A stretch of 64,000 bases of DNA from Hyphodiscus hymeniophilus (Eukaryota; Ascomycota; Leotiomycetes; Helotiales; Hyphodiscaceae): positions 1,426,001-1,490,000 of the forward strand of contig VNKQ01000013.1 in NCBI GenBank assembly GCA_016508695.1, given 5' to 3'. A program made the translations under genes and the position numbers. The notes under the pieces were generated by a model. It was not told the DNA's origin and did no database searches. It worked only from the letters and a program-made list of their open reading frames with translations. Below are positions 1-11,890 of this stretch, piece after piece (position 1 is the stretch's first letter; every line of letters begins with the position of its first letter).

Positions 1-1373
1 AGATATCACGGGAGGGACTGTGCCATCGACTTGTAACTATCCTCCAAGTGGATGTCCTGGATTATGATAATCACATGTAAATGATATTGTCTATGAGTAC
101 AGTGTACATATATTCCCGGAGTCTACCCCGTGAAAGCCAACCACTTGCCAGCCACAATAAGAATGAGTGTTCCCGGAACGGGATTGATTCCGGAAGTGGA
201 AGGCCCTATATCAAGATAGACGAAATATATTTGCTCGGCAAACGGCAGTACCCTCATACTTGAACATCAGACCACTCTACCAAATACACACCCATAAACA
301 GCTGTTCCTTGACAAGAAGGAAATATTCCCGGGCGTCATGCGCGGTCCCTGATGAACACAAGAGAGTCGGAGGCTGGTGAACGTTGCGACAAGGGATACC
401 CATGGAGAGCAGGGAAAGTTCACCTGTGGGCGCGAAAAAGCTCCGAGCTTACAGTACTCGTAGCATATTTGTAGCGGTGGAGAGCAGGATCGAGATCAAT
501 ATTCAAGATTGATATGCAGCAACTACGCTGGGCATCGAACCACCACTTCGTCCACTCTCCTGGGTTGTTGGAGTACTGAGCGCCATCCGCGGGCATTAGT
601 TGAGGAAGACGCTGGCTGATCTGGTCCCGTAGTAGAGTTTTCGTCATCCCTTCCATATACTGCATATGACTATATAGAAGTAGTAGAAGTAACGAAACAT
701 CGAACCACCGCCCTTGGTGGCAATGCATTGTAGAACAAGTATCTCAGATGTTGAAACCTGGGCCATGGAGGGCTGGCCCGGACCTTTCTCACCAATGGGC
801 CTTAGGCGTCGGGTCGGCGCTAGCTGGACCCTGAAGGATGAAAGGACCCTGCCTGCATGAGAGAAAGAACCCTGATTGCTGTACCGGCTTTGCTCCCCAA
901 TACCAACAATATGCGTGGACTGGAGAGTCTCGATCGGATTAAGGCATTCAGGGGTTAAGCGATTCTGAGATTGGCCGTCTCGCTCAGCTGGGCATGGTCT
1001 AACGGTCGGCCAGTCTCACGACAAGAGCTCATTCATTGGATGTCGTCGATTTAATACCACAGATGTACAGATAAGATAGATGCTGAGGAAAAGAGACACT
1101 ACCAAAAATCCCAAGTGAATTCTCTACCTTAGTCGTCCCATCTTCAGCCGGCCTAGACAGCCTCGCTTCGTGGGCCCTACCTCAGCACCCTCGAGCATTC
1201 TCTGTCCGGATCATGCTCTTCCCCTCGACAACCACCGCAGTTCTCAAATGGGATAATACTCGATCGACATTGACGCAGCTACTACAAGACGTTGACGGTT
1301 AACGTGAGAATCGGGCTCTAGCCAGCAATGAACGCCGGTTGAGAAGCCCTGCTGGCTTCTCCTCAATCTCAAT
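1..1373. other. 5' intergenic region, no supported gene
   Basis: No recognisable gene. A 102-codon open frame on the minus strand (420-728) has a hydrophobic start but no family resemblance and no plausible continuation, so I do not call it. The last part (about 1200-1373) should hold the promoter and leader of the downstream histidine kinase. An ATG at 1213 opens a 29-codon frame closed by TAA; it could be an upstream ORF or part of an earlier exon. Confidence 0.4.
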
Positions 1374-4300
1374 ATGAAAGCTGCAGAGACGCTTCGTGCT
1401 CGGGAGGTGTACAGGTGCGTAAGACGCCCGTTCACGGACATCCAGCGTCTGACAAGTCTGAGTTCCCAGGTACTTCCAGCCAGGAAATGAAATTCTACCC
1501 CGCGATGCTACTGTCCCGATTATCGCGACACCTCTTGGGGGACCCGCAATACCCACCACGACCACGACCTTCCAAGCTACAAACTTCGATACCCAACAGT
1601 CGTTCTCAGATACGGCTCTAACTGCCTTCGTCCAGCTCATAGCTCTTCGCTTGCAATGCCAGAGAGCCATAGTCTCCCTCATCGATCACGAAAACGAATA
1701 CTTCCTTGCAGAATCCACAAGCACTCTGAGTTTACTCAACGGAGAGGGCCCTACACAAAATGCCTCCTTATCCATTAGTGGTGCAAGAGTGCCCCGAAGT
1801 GCTTCTCTTTGCGAAGAAACCCTACGCCTAGTTCCGAACCAACAAACATCAGCTGAGATGACGCCAGTCTGCTTCGTCCCGGACCTTCGGCTTGATGAGA
1901 GAATGAAACATCTTGAATGTGTCCAGGGAGAGCCGCACCTTCGCTTCTACAGCGGCGTAGCGTTGACCAACCAAGTAGGTTTCGTCCTCGGTGCTGTATA
2001 TGTTGTGGACGATAGGCCGAGATCTCATTTCAGCATTGAAGAGGCTCAGTTCTTGACGAAGATGGCAGCGACGGTCATGGACCACTTGGAGAACATTCGG
2101 GCAAAAGAAGATATAGTTCGAGTCACGAGAATGAGCCAAGCCTTGCACGCTTTTATTGAAGGCGACGGAACTATGGACGGAGACTGGCAAAGACTAAAGA
2201 AATACAATCTCCCAACCGGCGATGTCGGATTTCACTGGGAAAGTAACAAACAAGACGGCTCTGGTTTATATGTCAATGGCAAGAAAGAACTCGGGTCAGA
2301 TATTCCGGAGTCGTCCGGGTCGACATTGAATGTCCCCGTTGTTGGCAAGGCCCTCGATCAGGGTCAGTCACCACTTCAACATTCCTCTCCGAGCCACGAT
2401 GCTCGCTTCGATTTCAATAGTTCTCCTTGGAATTCCTCGACAACAGTCCCCCAGGTACCCCCGTTGAAATCTGTTTTCGACGGCATTGATGATGCGACGA
2501 CTACACTAACGGGAGGGAGGGATATCGAATTTTTGAAGAGCGGATTTTCCAACCTCCTTCATGCCACATTTTCTCGGGCCTCGAATCTGGTCAGAGAAGG
2601 CATGGAAATTGATGGTGCGGTCTTCTTCGACGCTCCGTTTGATTTCTACCAAGGCCGAAGCACTCTCGAGACAGATCCTCGGCCCCGGCACCATGACGTA
2701 CCGGAAACCCGCGACGAGAGCGATAGCGACGACTTGAATATACGACCAGGTCCCCGGCCAATATCTAGCCCTTCAAAACACCATCGATCATACCGCCACA
2801 CTCATGGGGATCATGAGAAACCTGTGCCCATGGGTTTGAAATCCGAGATCCTGGGGTTTTCCACGAGTGACACCTCTTCTTGGAACAACCAGAACGCGAA
2901 TTCTGGTAGTAGTTTCACATCGATCGACCAGAGCCTTCTAACATCTCTCGTGAGAAGATATCCTCAAGGCGAATTGTTCGTCTTTGACGAGTACGGTCCC
3001 ATCGAGCCGCATTCCTCCACTCTTGCCGCAACAACGTCTCATAGTATGATGATTTCCTCTTTCGTTGAAGAGAAGCGTGCGCGCCGCCAGGCACGCAAAC
3101 GAGTCGCAATGCTCCGCCTCTTGGTCGCATTCCCGGGAGCTCGACAAATATTTTTTGTACCATTATATGACTCTACTTCTGGATGTTTCATCGGATCCTT
3201 TGCATGGTCGACATCTGCAACTCGGATCTTCTCAACTGAGAATCATCTGTCATACCTCGTCGCTTTTGGTCATAGCGTGATGTCGGAAGTCAGTCGACTT
3301 AACACTCTTAGTGCTGATCGTGCAAAAGGCGACTTCATCAGTAACGTCAGTCACGAGCTTCGAAGTCCGCTTCATGGGATACTCGCGAGTGTTGAGTTTC
3401 TTGCAGACTCTGCCCTGGATGGCTTCCAAAGGAACCTTGTGGATACAGTAGATATGTGTGGACGTACCTTACTTGATACGATCGAGCACGTACTCGATTT
3501 CTCGAAAATTAAGAAATTTGGCCATGATGTGATGCAACCTCTGGGTGTAGTTGCGGACCTCGATGTTTCTGCAGTTATCGAAGAGGTGCTTGAAGGTTGC
3601 TACGCTGGGTTTGAGTTCAATGGTGAGCTAAAACCAATTGCTCCTAATCTGTTTTCTTTCGTATAATATCGCCTGCTGATCATGAAAAGGGCTGAGCTCC
3701 CAGGGACTTGCAGATACGACGCAAAGTCGGACACGAGATGTCGCTTTTATTGTCGGAACAACATCAAGCCCATCTGATGAGCTGCAGTCCGCCTTCTCTA
3801 ACGATCTTTTGACGGTGATCCTAGACATCGACTTTCGAGATCAGTGGAAGTTTCCGACCGTCCCTGGAACTTGGCGACGCTTGACGATGAATTTATTCGG
3901 AAATTCGCTAAAATATACCAAATCAGGCTACATCAAGATAAAACTTGAAGCTCAGCCCATCCCAAACACTAATTTAGTTGTAGAAGAGGCCGCAGAGAAG
4001 ACGATGGTGATCCTAACTGTTTCCGACAGTGGGAGAGGAATTTCACCAGGATTTTTGAAGACGAAACTGTTCATGCCTTTCTCACAGGTTCTTGAAACTA
4101 TATCCAACCTATACAACCTAGGTCATTACTGCTAAAGCTAACCATTCCTTCTTAGGAGGATGTAACATTCCCAGGCACAGGCTTAGGCATGTCCATTGTC
4201 AAGCAAATAGTGGATCTATCTGGAGGCCGGATCGATATTCGGAGTGAACTAGGTAAGGGTACCGAAGTTAAACTGAGTCTGCCATTGGATAATTGTCTTT

Positions 4301-5901
4301 CCGACGCAGGAGACTCGCCGGCTAAGTTGAATCTCTTATACACAAACGAAGGACCAGTAGATGCTGTCCGTCGACGGGCCAAGGGCCGAACCGTCCAAAT
4401 CCGTGGCTTCGACGCAAGCACATTCGGAGACTCTGAACTCCAAACTTCATCTCTCGCTAGCCTGAAGGCATCCATCGAGAAATATGTCTCTGATTGGTTT
4501 AATCTTGAAATCGTATCAGAAGATCAGCCTCCTGACATCGTCATCTCCGACGAATCTGCTTTCTTGAAGTCAAGTAGCGTTACAGGAAGCAAGTTCAGAT
4601 CTTTACTCATCATTTGTAGTAACGGGGCTCGGCGAGATTTTTACAACAAGTCCCATCTCAAACTCGGCCAGACTGTCGAGTTTGTCAGCAAGCCTTGTGG
4701 CCCTCATCGATGTGCCAAAGCCCTACTCAACTGTCTCGACGCCGAGGACGTACTTCAAAAAGCGAGCGACGAGAAACGGGTAAGTTCTCATTTGTGCGGA
4801 TCTACAGCCATACCTTCAACGCTTGATGCCACGGTGACTGCAGGTAAAAAGGATGGTTCGATGCTAATAGGCAATTTGCAGTCATCTATCGGGTTCTCGC
4901 CAAAAGCTATCAATTTGAAAGATTCACCTACAGTGCTCTCAGCACGTCCTCGGACTCCCTCACATAGGGTTTCGTTTTCGAAACCTAATAAGCCCCATGT
5001 GCCAGAAACCATATATAGCGGCGTAATAGCAACGGAGAGCTCGGAGAGTTCGAGCCCGAACAACAACACCTCAGAGGAGTCCTCCGGTGATTCATCCATC
5101 AGTAGTGCAGCTTTCTTGAGTGAAGCTTCCCCATCGCTAGAGTTAGGCACTCAGGATGGGTCCAATGCTCCACGAAAGCCGAAGATGTTACTGGTAGAGG
5201 TGAGCCACTCTTTACCTGACATCAATCACAGCTGACATTAGCAAGGATAATCCCGTCAACATGATGCTGCTTGCTACGTACATGAAGAAGAATGGCTGGG
5301 AATATGAGAAGGCTACCAACGGCTTGATTGCGATGCAGGTGTTCCAAAGTCGCCCAGAAGGTTTCGATGTCATCTTCATGGGTAAGCTTTCCCTTAAGTA
5401 TACTTGACTCATTCCCTGCTGATTACAGCAGATGTATCCATGCCTATAATGACAGGTTACGAGGCGACGCGCGCGATTCGGTCCATCGAGCTCGAGCGTA
5501 AAACAGCGTATACCAAACAACAAGCTTTAAGCTCACCCCTTGTCTCGCCTCTTCTTACAACCGCCACCCTCCTCTCAACATCTTTTCCCTTCAAGGGTCC
5601 TCCAACGCCCCTACTGCGGATACCCACGGTGTCATGCACGCAATCCCAATCTATTGAGCTTCATCTCAACGCTTCAGAATTGATACTCAGTCGTCCGGCG
5701 TTGATCATTGCGCTGACAGGATTCTCGAGTCAGCAGGATCAGGAGACGGCGTTTGAGAGCGGAGTGGATATTTTCATGACGAAGCCGGTTAGGTTTAGGG
5801 AGGTAGGAAGGATCTTGGACGGCTGGATCAAGAAGCGAAAGAGAGAGGCGATGGGCATTGAAGACGATGAGTTTGGTGCTGAAAGGGAGGTCATCGTATA
5901 G
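1374..5901 (+). CDS. Hybrid histidine kinase with GAF domain and C-terminal receiver
   Basis: Two-component sensor kinase: it autophosphorylates on His and passes phosphate to its own receiver Asp, then normally to an HPt protein upstream of the HOG-type pathway. Exons 1374-1414, 1470-3622, 3690-4087, 4156-5199, 5246-5381 and 5432-5901 give 1413 residues in frame. The first intron joins REVYR to YFQPG, a hallmark of this fungal group. Then come a GAF-like region (about residues 60-200), a long Ser-rich linker, the H-box (FISNVSHELRSP, His about 642), N-box (NLFGNSLKYT), G1 (DSGRGI) and G2 (GTGLGMSIVKQ). The receiver shows phospho-acceptor Asp about 1258 (FMDVSMP), a Thr in ALTGF and Lys in MTKPV. 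The receiver carries a Ser/Pro-rich insertion of about 65 residues after TRAIRSIE. A strong in-frame GTAAGT...TTTGCAG pair (4780-4881) may be one more intron. An exon upstream of 1374 is possible. No transmembrane segment is seen, so a soluble sensor is likely. Confidence 0.9.
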
Positions 5902-6546
5902 GGTATGAAGGGAGCAGTGGCTGGATCCAAGCCCGAATGAGGGGATTACAAGTAACGACCCTGCAGCTTAATGAGAAGTGGAAGAGAAACTCATATTGAT
6001 TCACCATAATGTAGGATTCCGGTTAGCTACCTTACTCCTAGGTTCAGGCAATTCACCCTCTCTTGGACCTTATGATCAAAGGCAATAGTAAGGATTACGT
6101 AATTTATCCAGGAGTCACCACCAGCACCACTCTTCCTGAAATGCTCAAGCCAAACCTTCTGCTACCAGCCCCCTGAAGGAGGTACCTTAAGGGTGGGGTT
6201 ACTTATTGCACGTGACCGTTATTGGCGGGTCAGGTGACTTGCCCGAGTCCATTGAAGTCCTATCACATCCCACTCTTCGGATTTCCGATAGGAAACCCCT
6301 AGCATTGGGAAAGAGGAAACAAGCATCAATTGGCGTCAAACTAAAGACGCCTTGCTCAGAGGCCAACATCCACACCCGACCGGCCACTCGGCCACGGCCC
6401 ACGCCTCAGATAGGGAAAGGACTTCTCTCTAATATAGGTAGAGTCTCGGGTCATACTTCTCAGCTATGAGACAAGACCTTTTCCTTGTTTTCTTTCACTC
6501 ATTCATCTCTCTTTCGGTTCTCCTACACTGGGTATCATAGTTCAAG
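5902..6546. other. Intergenic region between the histidine kinase and rutA-like genes
   Basis: 645 bases with no supported gene. The last 120 bases (about 6425-6546) are pyrimidine-rich with ttcttt and cttttcc tracts directly before the ATG at 6547, as in many fungal promoters and leaders. No terminator or binding site could be assigned with confidence. Confidence 0.4.
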
Positions 6547-7698
6547 ATGGCAACTAAGCAGGTCGAGGTCGGTGTTTTTATTCCCATTGGCAATAATGGC
6601 TGGCTCCTATCAACCAATGCCCCGCAATACAAGCCCTCATTCGCAATGAACAAAGCCGTCGTGCAAAAAGCCGAAAAGTACGGTTTTGACTTTGCGCTCT
6701 CGATGATCAAGCTACGCGGGTTTGGCGGAAAGACCGAGTTCTGGGACTACAATCTCGAGTCATTCACCCTGATGGCTGGCCTCGCAGCCGTGACGAGCAA
6801 GATCAAGCTCTACGCCTCGACCGCCATCCTCACACTACCCCCTGCGATCGCGGCTCGCATGGCGACGACAATTGATTCCATCGCGCCGGGCAGGTTCGGG
6901 CTCAACATTGTCACGGGCTGGCAGCCTGCCGAGTACGAGCAAATGTCTCTCTGGCCCGGTCCCGCGTACTTCGGCTACCGCTACGAGTACGCGACCGAGT
7001 ACGTGCAGGTCATGAAGGATCTCTGGAGCAAGGGACAGAGCGACTTCAAGGGCAAGCATTTCACCATGAACGACTGCAAGATGCTCCCGAAGCCCTCGAA
7101 GCCGATCAGCATCGTCGCAGCGGGACAGAGCCCCTCGGGGATGAAGTTCGCGGCTGAGCACTGCGATTACAACTTCGCGGCCGGGAGCGGCCATAATACC
7201 CCGAAAGCCTTTGCAGAGAGGAATCTGGAATTGGTGGAGGCGGCCAAGGTCTCGGGGAGGGATGTTGGCGCGATGGTCTTGTTCATGGTTATTGCGGACG
7301 AGACGGACGAGGCTGCTTGGGCGAAATGGGAGCTTTACAAATCAGGGCGTGAGTTGTGTCAATGAACGGAGCTGCCATCGCTAACCTAGCGTTTCCCAGT
7401 CGACCAAGATGCGGTGTCATGGATGAGAGACCAGGGAGGTAAGGACACGAAGGCGGCAGCGTCTTCCACCATCGTGAGACACAAGGGCGAAGAAGGGGCC
7501 GTTAACTTCAACGCGGGGACCCTGATTGGAAGCTTCGAGAGCGTGGCAAAGATGCTGGATGAGGTCGCCGCGGAGCCCATCAAGGGGATCATGATGACCT
7601 TTGATAATTTCGAGGCGGGAGTGGAAAACTTTGGGACGAGGATCCAACCTCTGATGAAAAGCCGCGCGGAAGCTCATGCTGGCCAGAACGGAACATGA
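6547..7698 (+). CDS. Pyrimidine mono-oxygenase RutA-like (flavin-dependent luciferase family)
   Basis: In bacteria RutA uses FMNH2 and O2 to open the uracil ring, giving ureidoacrylate peracid as the first step of the Rut pathway. Exons 6547-7348 and 7400-7698, separated by a 51-nt intron, give 366 residues, close to bacterial RutA (about 363-382). The match runs end to end. Shared stretches include FIPIGNNGWL, ALSMIKLRGFGGKTEFWD, NLESFTLMAGLAAVTS, VTGWQ, EYVQVMKDLW and VLFMVIADETD, and the C-terminal ERIQPLM-like end (TRIQPLMKSRA). The central part of the gene is visibly more GC-rich than its neighbours. No other rut gene (rutB-G) or pyrimidine permease is in the window. The ATG at 6547 matches the family start and follows a pyrimidine-rich leader. 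Function is inferred from this strong family match; a related flavin mono-oxygenase activity cannot be excluded. Confidence 0.9.
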
Positions 7699-7948
7699 CG
7701 TTTGAATGAACGTCTTACGCCTCGGCTCAATTGAATATAATGCTCACAAGATGCGATAACCTGCCTTCGAAGAGAGTGCCTCTGACATAAGACCCCAGCA
7801 CAGCTCCTTATGTTAAACTGCTAGGTCGCCTAGGTATGGTGCCCGCCAATATTGAGGTGTAGTCGGATATGTACATATAGAATTTACGCTCAAATTCCGC
7901 TGATCGAGCAATAGAGGCAACTCCGAACTTACCATTCATTTCATCGTC

Positions 7949-8415
7949 CTATAATACTGATTTCGTCATACCGTACAGTGTATCGATCTCCTTCTGGTAA
8001 AGAGGCACTGTATGCCTGCGATTCAATTTCTGTGCGGGAGTCGACATTCCCTATTCAAAGTCAGCAATGCCTCTTTGATCTCTCTCAAGAAACCCACGTT
8101 CTGCGGAGACCACTCAGAGTTAGTTAGGACGATTCCCTCGACGAATTCAGACGGAGCCAGCCCGGCTTTTCGTCCTGTGCTTTGCAGCTCTTTCAGAATA
8201 AGAGCTTTGATTTTCACATTGCAAATCAGGTCTTCATAATCCTCAACCAGACCATTGGCTTCTGCAGCGCTACCGCAGTTCCTCAGTTCTCGGATATTAC
8301 TTGTTTTCTGGTGATGGAGACCGCGAACAGAAGTTTGTATGATGAAAGTCCCTGAATGGAGAAAAGTGGCCGTTATTCTTTTTACTGATGCGCGGACTTG
8401 CTTTGAACTGCTTTA
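7949..8415 (-). pseudogene. 3' relic of a long-chain acyl-CoA synthetase (AMP-binding, FAA type)
   Basis: Only the C-terminal end of an AMP-forming fatty acid-CoA ligase is present. The terminal exon (7949-8050) encodes 33 residues including TPAQKLNRR and LYQKEIDTLYG, the usual end of these enzymes. A good 47-nt intron (8051-8097) joins it to an upstream exon ending SEWSPQN, so the splice gives SPQN-GMSTPAQKLNRR as in the family. The upstream frame reads ANGLVEDYEDLICN, KALILKELQSTGRKAGL and PSEFVEGIVL, then loses similarity and reaches a stop near 8415. The adenylation motifs and about 500 N-terminal residues are missing before the next gene begins at 9243. A weak resemblance (KTTKEDVLAE, about 8500) may be a further scrap. 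I read this as a truncated gene copy. A mis-assembled full gene is the alternative. Confidence 0.7.
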
Positions 8416-9242
8416 TCCAGAGCGGAGCATCATGTACTGATCCCAGACTCAAAATAGAAATGTACTGCTGGGAAAGGATACAAGTCTGTGGGTTTCAGCC
8501 AGGACGTCTTCTTTCGTTGTCTTACGATGCCGCGGTCTTGTTTGGGGAGACCCTACTATTCCGTTTTCAGGACAAAAGCTTAATGCCCCTTTGGAGGAAA
8601 AGGAAAAGCGTACATCCCAAAAGGCTACTATGCCGAAAAGAAGATTGAAGCAATCAGACATACATAAATAAACATCAGCAATGGCTGCAGTACTCTCAGC
8701 TAGAAATATCGTTCATGTGAGAATAGGAAAGTAGGAAGGGTTTGATGTAACGAAAGTACGTACGAAGAAGTGTAATAATAAAGTTCGTTTGGCAGAATGA
8801 GAAACCCCGCCTCTTTGACAGTCCCACATATTCGTTGAACCAATGGAGATCTCAACATCTAGACTCCTCAAAGAGACACAGCTGAGCGAGCGGCTGAGAA
8901 TCCATCTTGCTGACATGATCCGAGGAATAGAGACTGAGAAAGAGAGATCCAACAACAGACGGAAGACCGAAGCTCGTGATACTTCTACCATCATTTCGAT
9001 CCCCAGTTCTGTTCATTTTGTTGCCGGAAATAAACTCTGCTACAGCCTCATCCCCCACAAATCATCTCACGTCAATAGATGACAGTCAGCGCTGACCCTT
9101 GAATCACCAATCCTTCCCGATCCCGCCTTATCGCTCTGCGTTTGCTGCTACGTCTACCTCCCATCCTCGCCCTCGCCTCACCTCGACCTCATCTCTACGA
9201 ATCCACGCATACAGCTCTCGATCCCCGCATGAGCAGGTTACA
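8416..9242. other. Intergenic region upstream of the CaM-kinase-like gene
   Basis: About 830 bases, mostly without coding character. It may hold further decayed pieces of the acyl-CoA synthetase relic on the minus strand. The last 150 bases (about 9090-9242) are rich in CCT/TCGCCT pyrimidine runs and form the likely promoter and leader of the kinase. The open frame reaching back to 9099 has no ATG before 9243. Confidence 0.4.
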
Positions 9243-10603
9243 ATGAGTTACTCCAACCCCTCCGACGGAAAGCCGCAGATACAAGCATGTCGCTACAAGA
9301 CAGGAAAGACGTTGGGAGCAGGCTCCTACTCGGTGGTGAAAGAATGCGTACATATTGACACCGGTCGCTATTATGCTGCAAAGGTCATTAACAAGAGATT
9401 GATGGCTGGCAGAGAACACATGGTACCCCTCCTTCGATCCCAACCGTGCGTTTTAACATATCTCTAACCCCGCAAACGTAGGTGCGCAATGAAATCGCAG
9501 TTCTCAAACGCGTGTCCATGGGACACCAAAACATCCTCACACTCGTCGACTACTTCGAAACCCTCAATAACCTCTACCTTGTAACCGATCTTGCCCTCGG
9601 CGGCGAATTGTTCGACCGTATCTGCCGCAAAGGCTCGTACTATGAATCCGATGCCGCAGACCTCATCCGTGCCACCCTGTCTGCTGTAGCATACCTCCAC
9701 GATCATGGAATCGTACATCGAGATCTCAAACCCGAGAATCTGCTATTCCGAACCCCAGAAGACAATGCCGATCTACTTATCGCAGATTTTGGCCTGTCCC
9801 GGATCATGGATGAGGAGCAATTCCACGTTTTGACTACTACCTGCGGCACACCGGGATACATGGCGCCCGAAATCTTTAAGAAGACAGGACATGGCAAGCC
9901 AGTGGATATCTGGGCCATCGGAGTCATCACATATTTCCTACTATGCGGGTACACGCCCTTTGACCGAGATTCCAACTTGGAGGAAATGCAAGCTATCCTC
10001 ATCGCAGACTACAGCTTCACACCCATCGAATACTGGAGGGGCGTGAGTCTGAGGGCGAGGGAATTTATCAAGAAATGTCTAACTATCGACCCAACACAAC
10101 GCATGACCGCACACGAAGCGCTGAGCCATCCATTCGTAGCCGGCGAGGAAGCAGGCAAAGACGGCAAGGATGGAAAGGGGAGCGATCTGTTGCCGATTGT
10201 GAAGAAGAACTTCAATGCCCGGAGAACGTTGCACGCTGCTATTGATACGGTACGCGCTATCAACAAATTGAGAGAAGGTCAGGGAGGCATGATGGATGGG
10301 ATTATATCGAATGATCCCGCCAGAGGAGCGAAGCCTCTTTCGACGACGCATACGAACAATGATTCAGGTGTTGGTGGCATGGGCTTGGGAGAAGACGGCG
10401 CGATGGATACCAGCGATTCTGGGTATGGCACAGGAGGAGCAAGTACTGGTGCTGGGGGATCTAGCGATACGCATATGAGAGGTATCGAACGGTATTCTGG
10501 GCAGGGACAGACGGAAGCACAGATTGAAGCTCAAACGAGGAAGATCGCGGAGACGACCAAGGGATTATGGAGTGCTTCGACAGCGAAAATCACGGGTCGC
10601 TAG
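9243..10603 (+). CDS. Calcium/calmodulin-dependent protein kinase type I-like Ser/Thr kinase
   Basis: Protein kinase of the CAMK group, close to fungal CMK1/CMK2/cmkA, which respond to Ca2+-calmodulin. Exons 9243-9422 and 9482-10603, with a 59-nt intron, give 433 residues. The kinase domain (about residues 17-275) has a Gly-rich loop GAGSYS, catalytic-fold Lys47 (AAKVINK), HRDLKPEN (Asp141), DFG at 162-164, CGTPGYMAPE and DIWAIGVITYFLLCGYTPF. All catalytic residues are present. A stretch after the catalytic core (VKKNFNARRTLHAAIDTVRAI) resembles the autoinhibitory and calmodulin-binding segment of CaMKI. The tail is Gly/Ser-rich and low in complexity. The ATG at 9243 is the only one in its open frame and sits just before the family N-terminus. 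Confidence 0.93.
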
Positions 10604-11159
10604 TGGCAAGTGCTACGAAGGCTGAATGGCTGAATGGCATTGATTGACAAAAGCACCCTTTGGCTGCTGTTTTATTTTCGAACTGATGTTTCTTGAGCGT
10701 TTGTTACAATGCACATATGTGCTTTTCTATCCCATTTTTGATATGGGGATGAGGCTGTCCATTGCGTTGCTTTTACCTACTCGTCTAGGGGATTCTTCAA
10801 ATAGGATCTGGTAGCTAGGATGATTCGGATACATCATGAACGTATGGCCATATAGAAAGATATGGGAGGGAAAATCGGATAGGATAGGCCTGGATACTGA
10901 ATGGACCTAGAATCTCAACCTGGGTGCTGCTTTCCCAACTTTCCCTGATCTGTGACTTGGGTGTCTCATATCTTCTGCTGCTCTTCGCTTTCCAATCGTA
11001 AGATTCCCCTTGGAGATCAGGACTCGCTCAGCCAGGAACGGGTAGAAATTTTCGTGTCGCAATAAATAAGTAAGCAGTGGGAGCGGATTGAGAAGCTGGC
11101 ATCATCATTCTCAACAATAGCTGCTCCATTATTGATACCAACGCGCCGCCAGTCCCGTA
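10604..11159. other. Downstream region of the CaM-kinase-like gene
   Basis: About 550 bases of apparent 3' untranslated and intergenic DNA, T-rich directly after the stop codon. No gene, repeat or RNA was recognised. Confidence 0.4.
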
Positions 11160-11890
11160 TGGTCTCAACAACCCTCACACAAAAAGGAAGTAGAAAAGTT
11201 GAGGCAGCTGGAAGCGGAGATCAGGAAAGATGCAAATGTTGCCTTGAGTAACATGAGAGACCTAGAGGATGATAGAAATGAGGCGGATGGGGGTATCGAC
11301 GCTGCCGCCGAGGATATCGAAGATATCATTAACTACCTAGTTGAAGCAAGAAGTACGAAGCATATTGGTAACTTTATTAAAGGGACTGCCTTACGACGAC
11401 ATTCTAGATATGCTGAAGGCTGCATTTCGAGATGCAGATATCACCGAGGTTATTACACCCAAAGATTCCAATAACAACAGCTACCATTCCATCCTTTAGT
11501 CACCACGTGGAGTGACACTCGACACTCACAAGTAGCACTGGCCATTATTCGAAAACCGTGGCGTTCACTCACAGCAACCATGATCACGGACCTTCGCGAC
11601 GTCCTTCGAGGTGCCCTTGCCGAAAGCAACCCAGAGAAATATACTCTGGGAGGTTACCAGAGCGCCCTTGCCATATGGGAAGACCTCACGGTCTGCATGC
11701 CTCAGTCGACAGGCAACTAACCCCGACATCGACATCGACATCGACAACAACAGCGACATTTCCACCTCCTCCAGTCCCGCCTGGATCTCGCACCTCGAGG
11801 GGAAATACCAAGAGACGAATGATCCACAGATCTTCCTCACTACCTACTGGGGCGAGGCGAATTGAGAGGTGCGAAGACTGCGAGTCCTAG
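11160..11890 (+). pseudogene. Unrecognised coding remnant, frame-shifted
   Basis: I do not recognise the family. Three stretches with protein-like composition lie in different frames: an acidic, helix-prone piece from 11199 (MRDLEDDRNEADGGID, then DIEDIINYLVEAR); a second from about 11386 in another frame (LPYDDILDMLKAAFRDADI); and a third from about 11500 (ATMITDLRDVLRGALAESN, then GGYQSALAIWEDLTVC). I could not join them with introns of normal length: the gap between the first two is only about 30 nt. Decay by frameshifts is therefore the simplest reading, with an unusual multi-exon gene as the alternative. A short GACATC microsatellite (about 11728-11750) lies in the 3' part. Confidence 0.35.

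Noticed and set aside
420..728. 102-codon minus-strand open frame with a hydrophobic start
   Set aside because: No family features, no splice partners, and no coding bias that I can see; likely chance.
1374..7698. A secondary-metabolite gene cluster on the left side
   Set aside because: No polyketide synthase, peptide synthetase, terpene cyclase or pathway regulator is present near the RutA-like gene.
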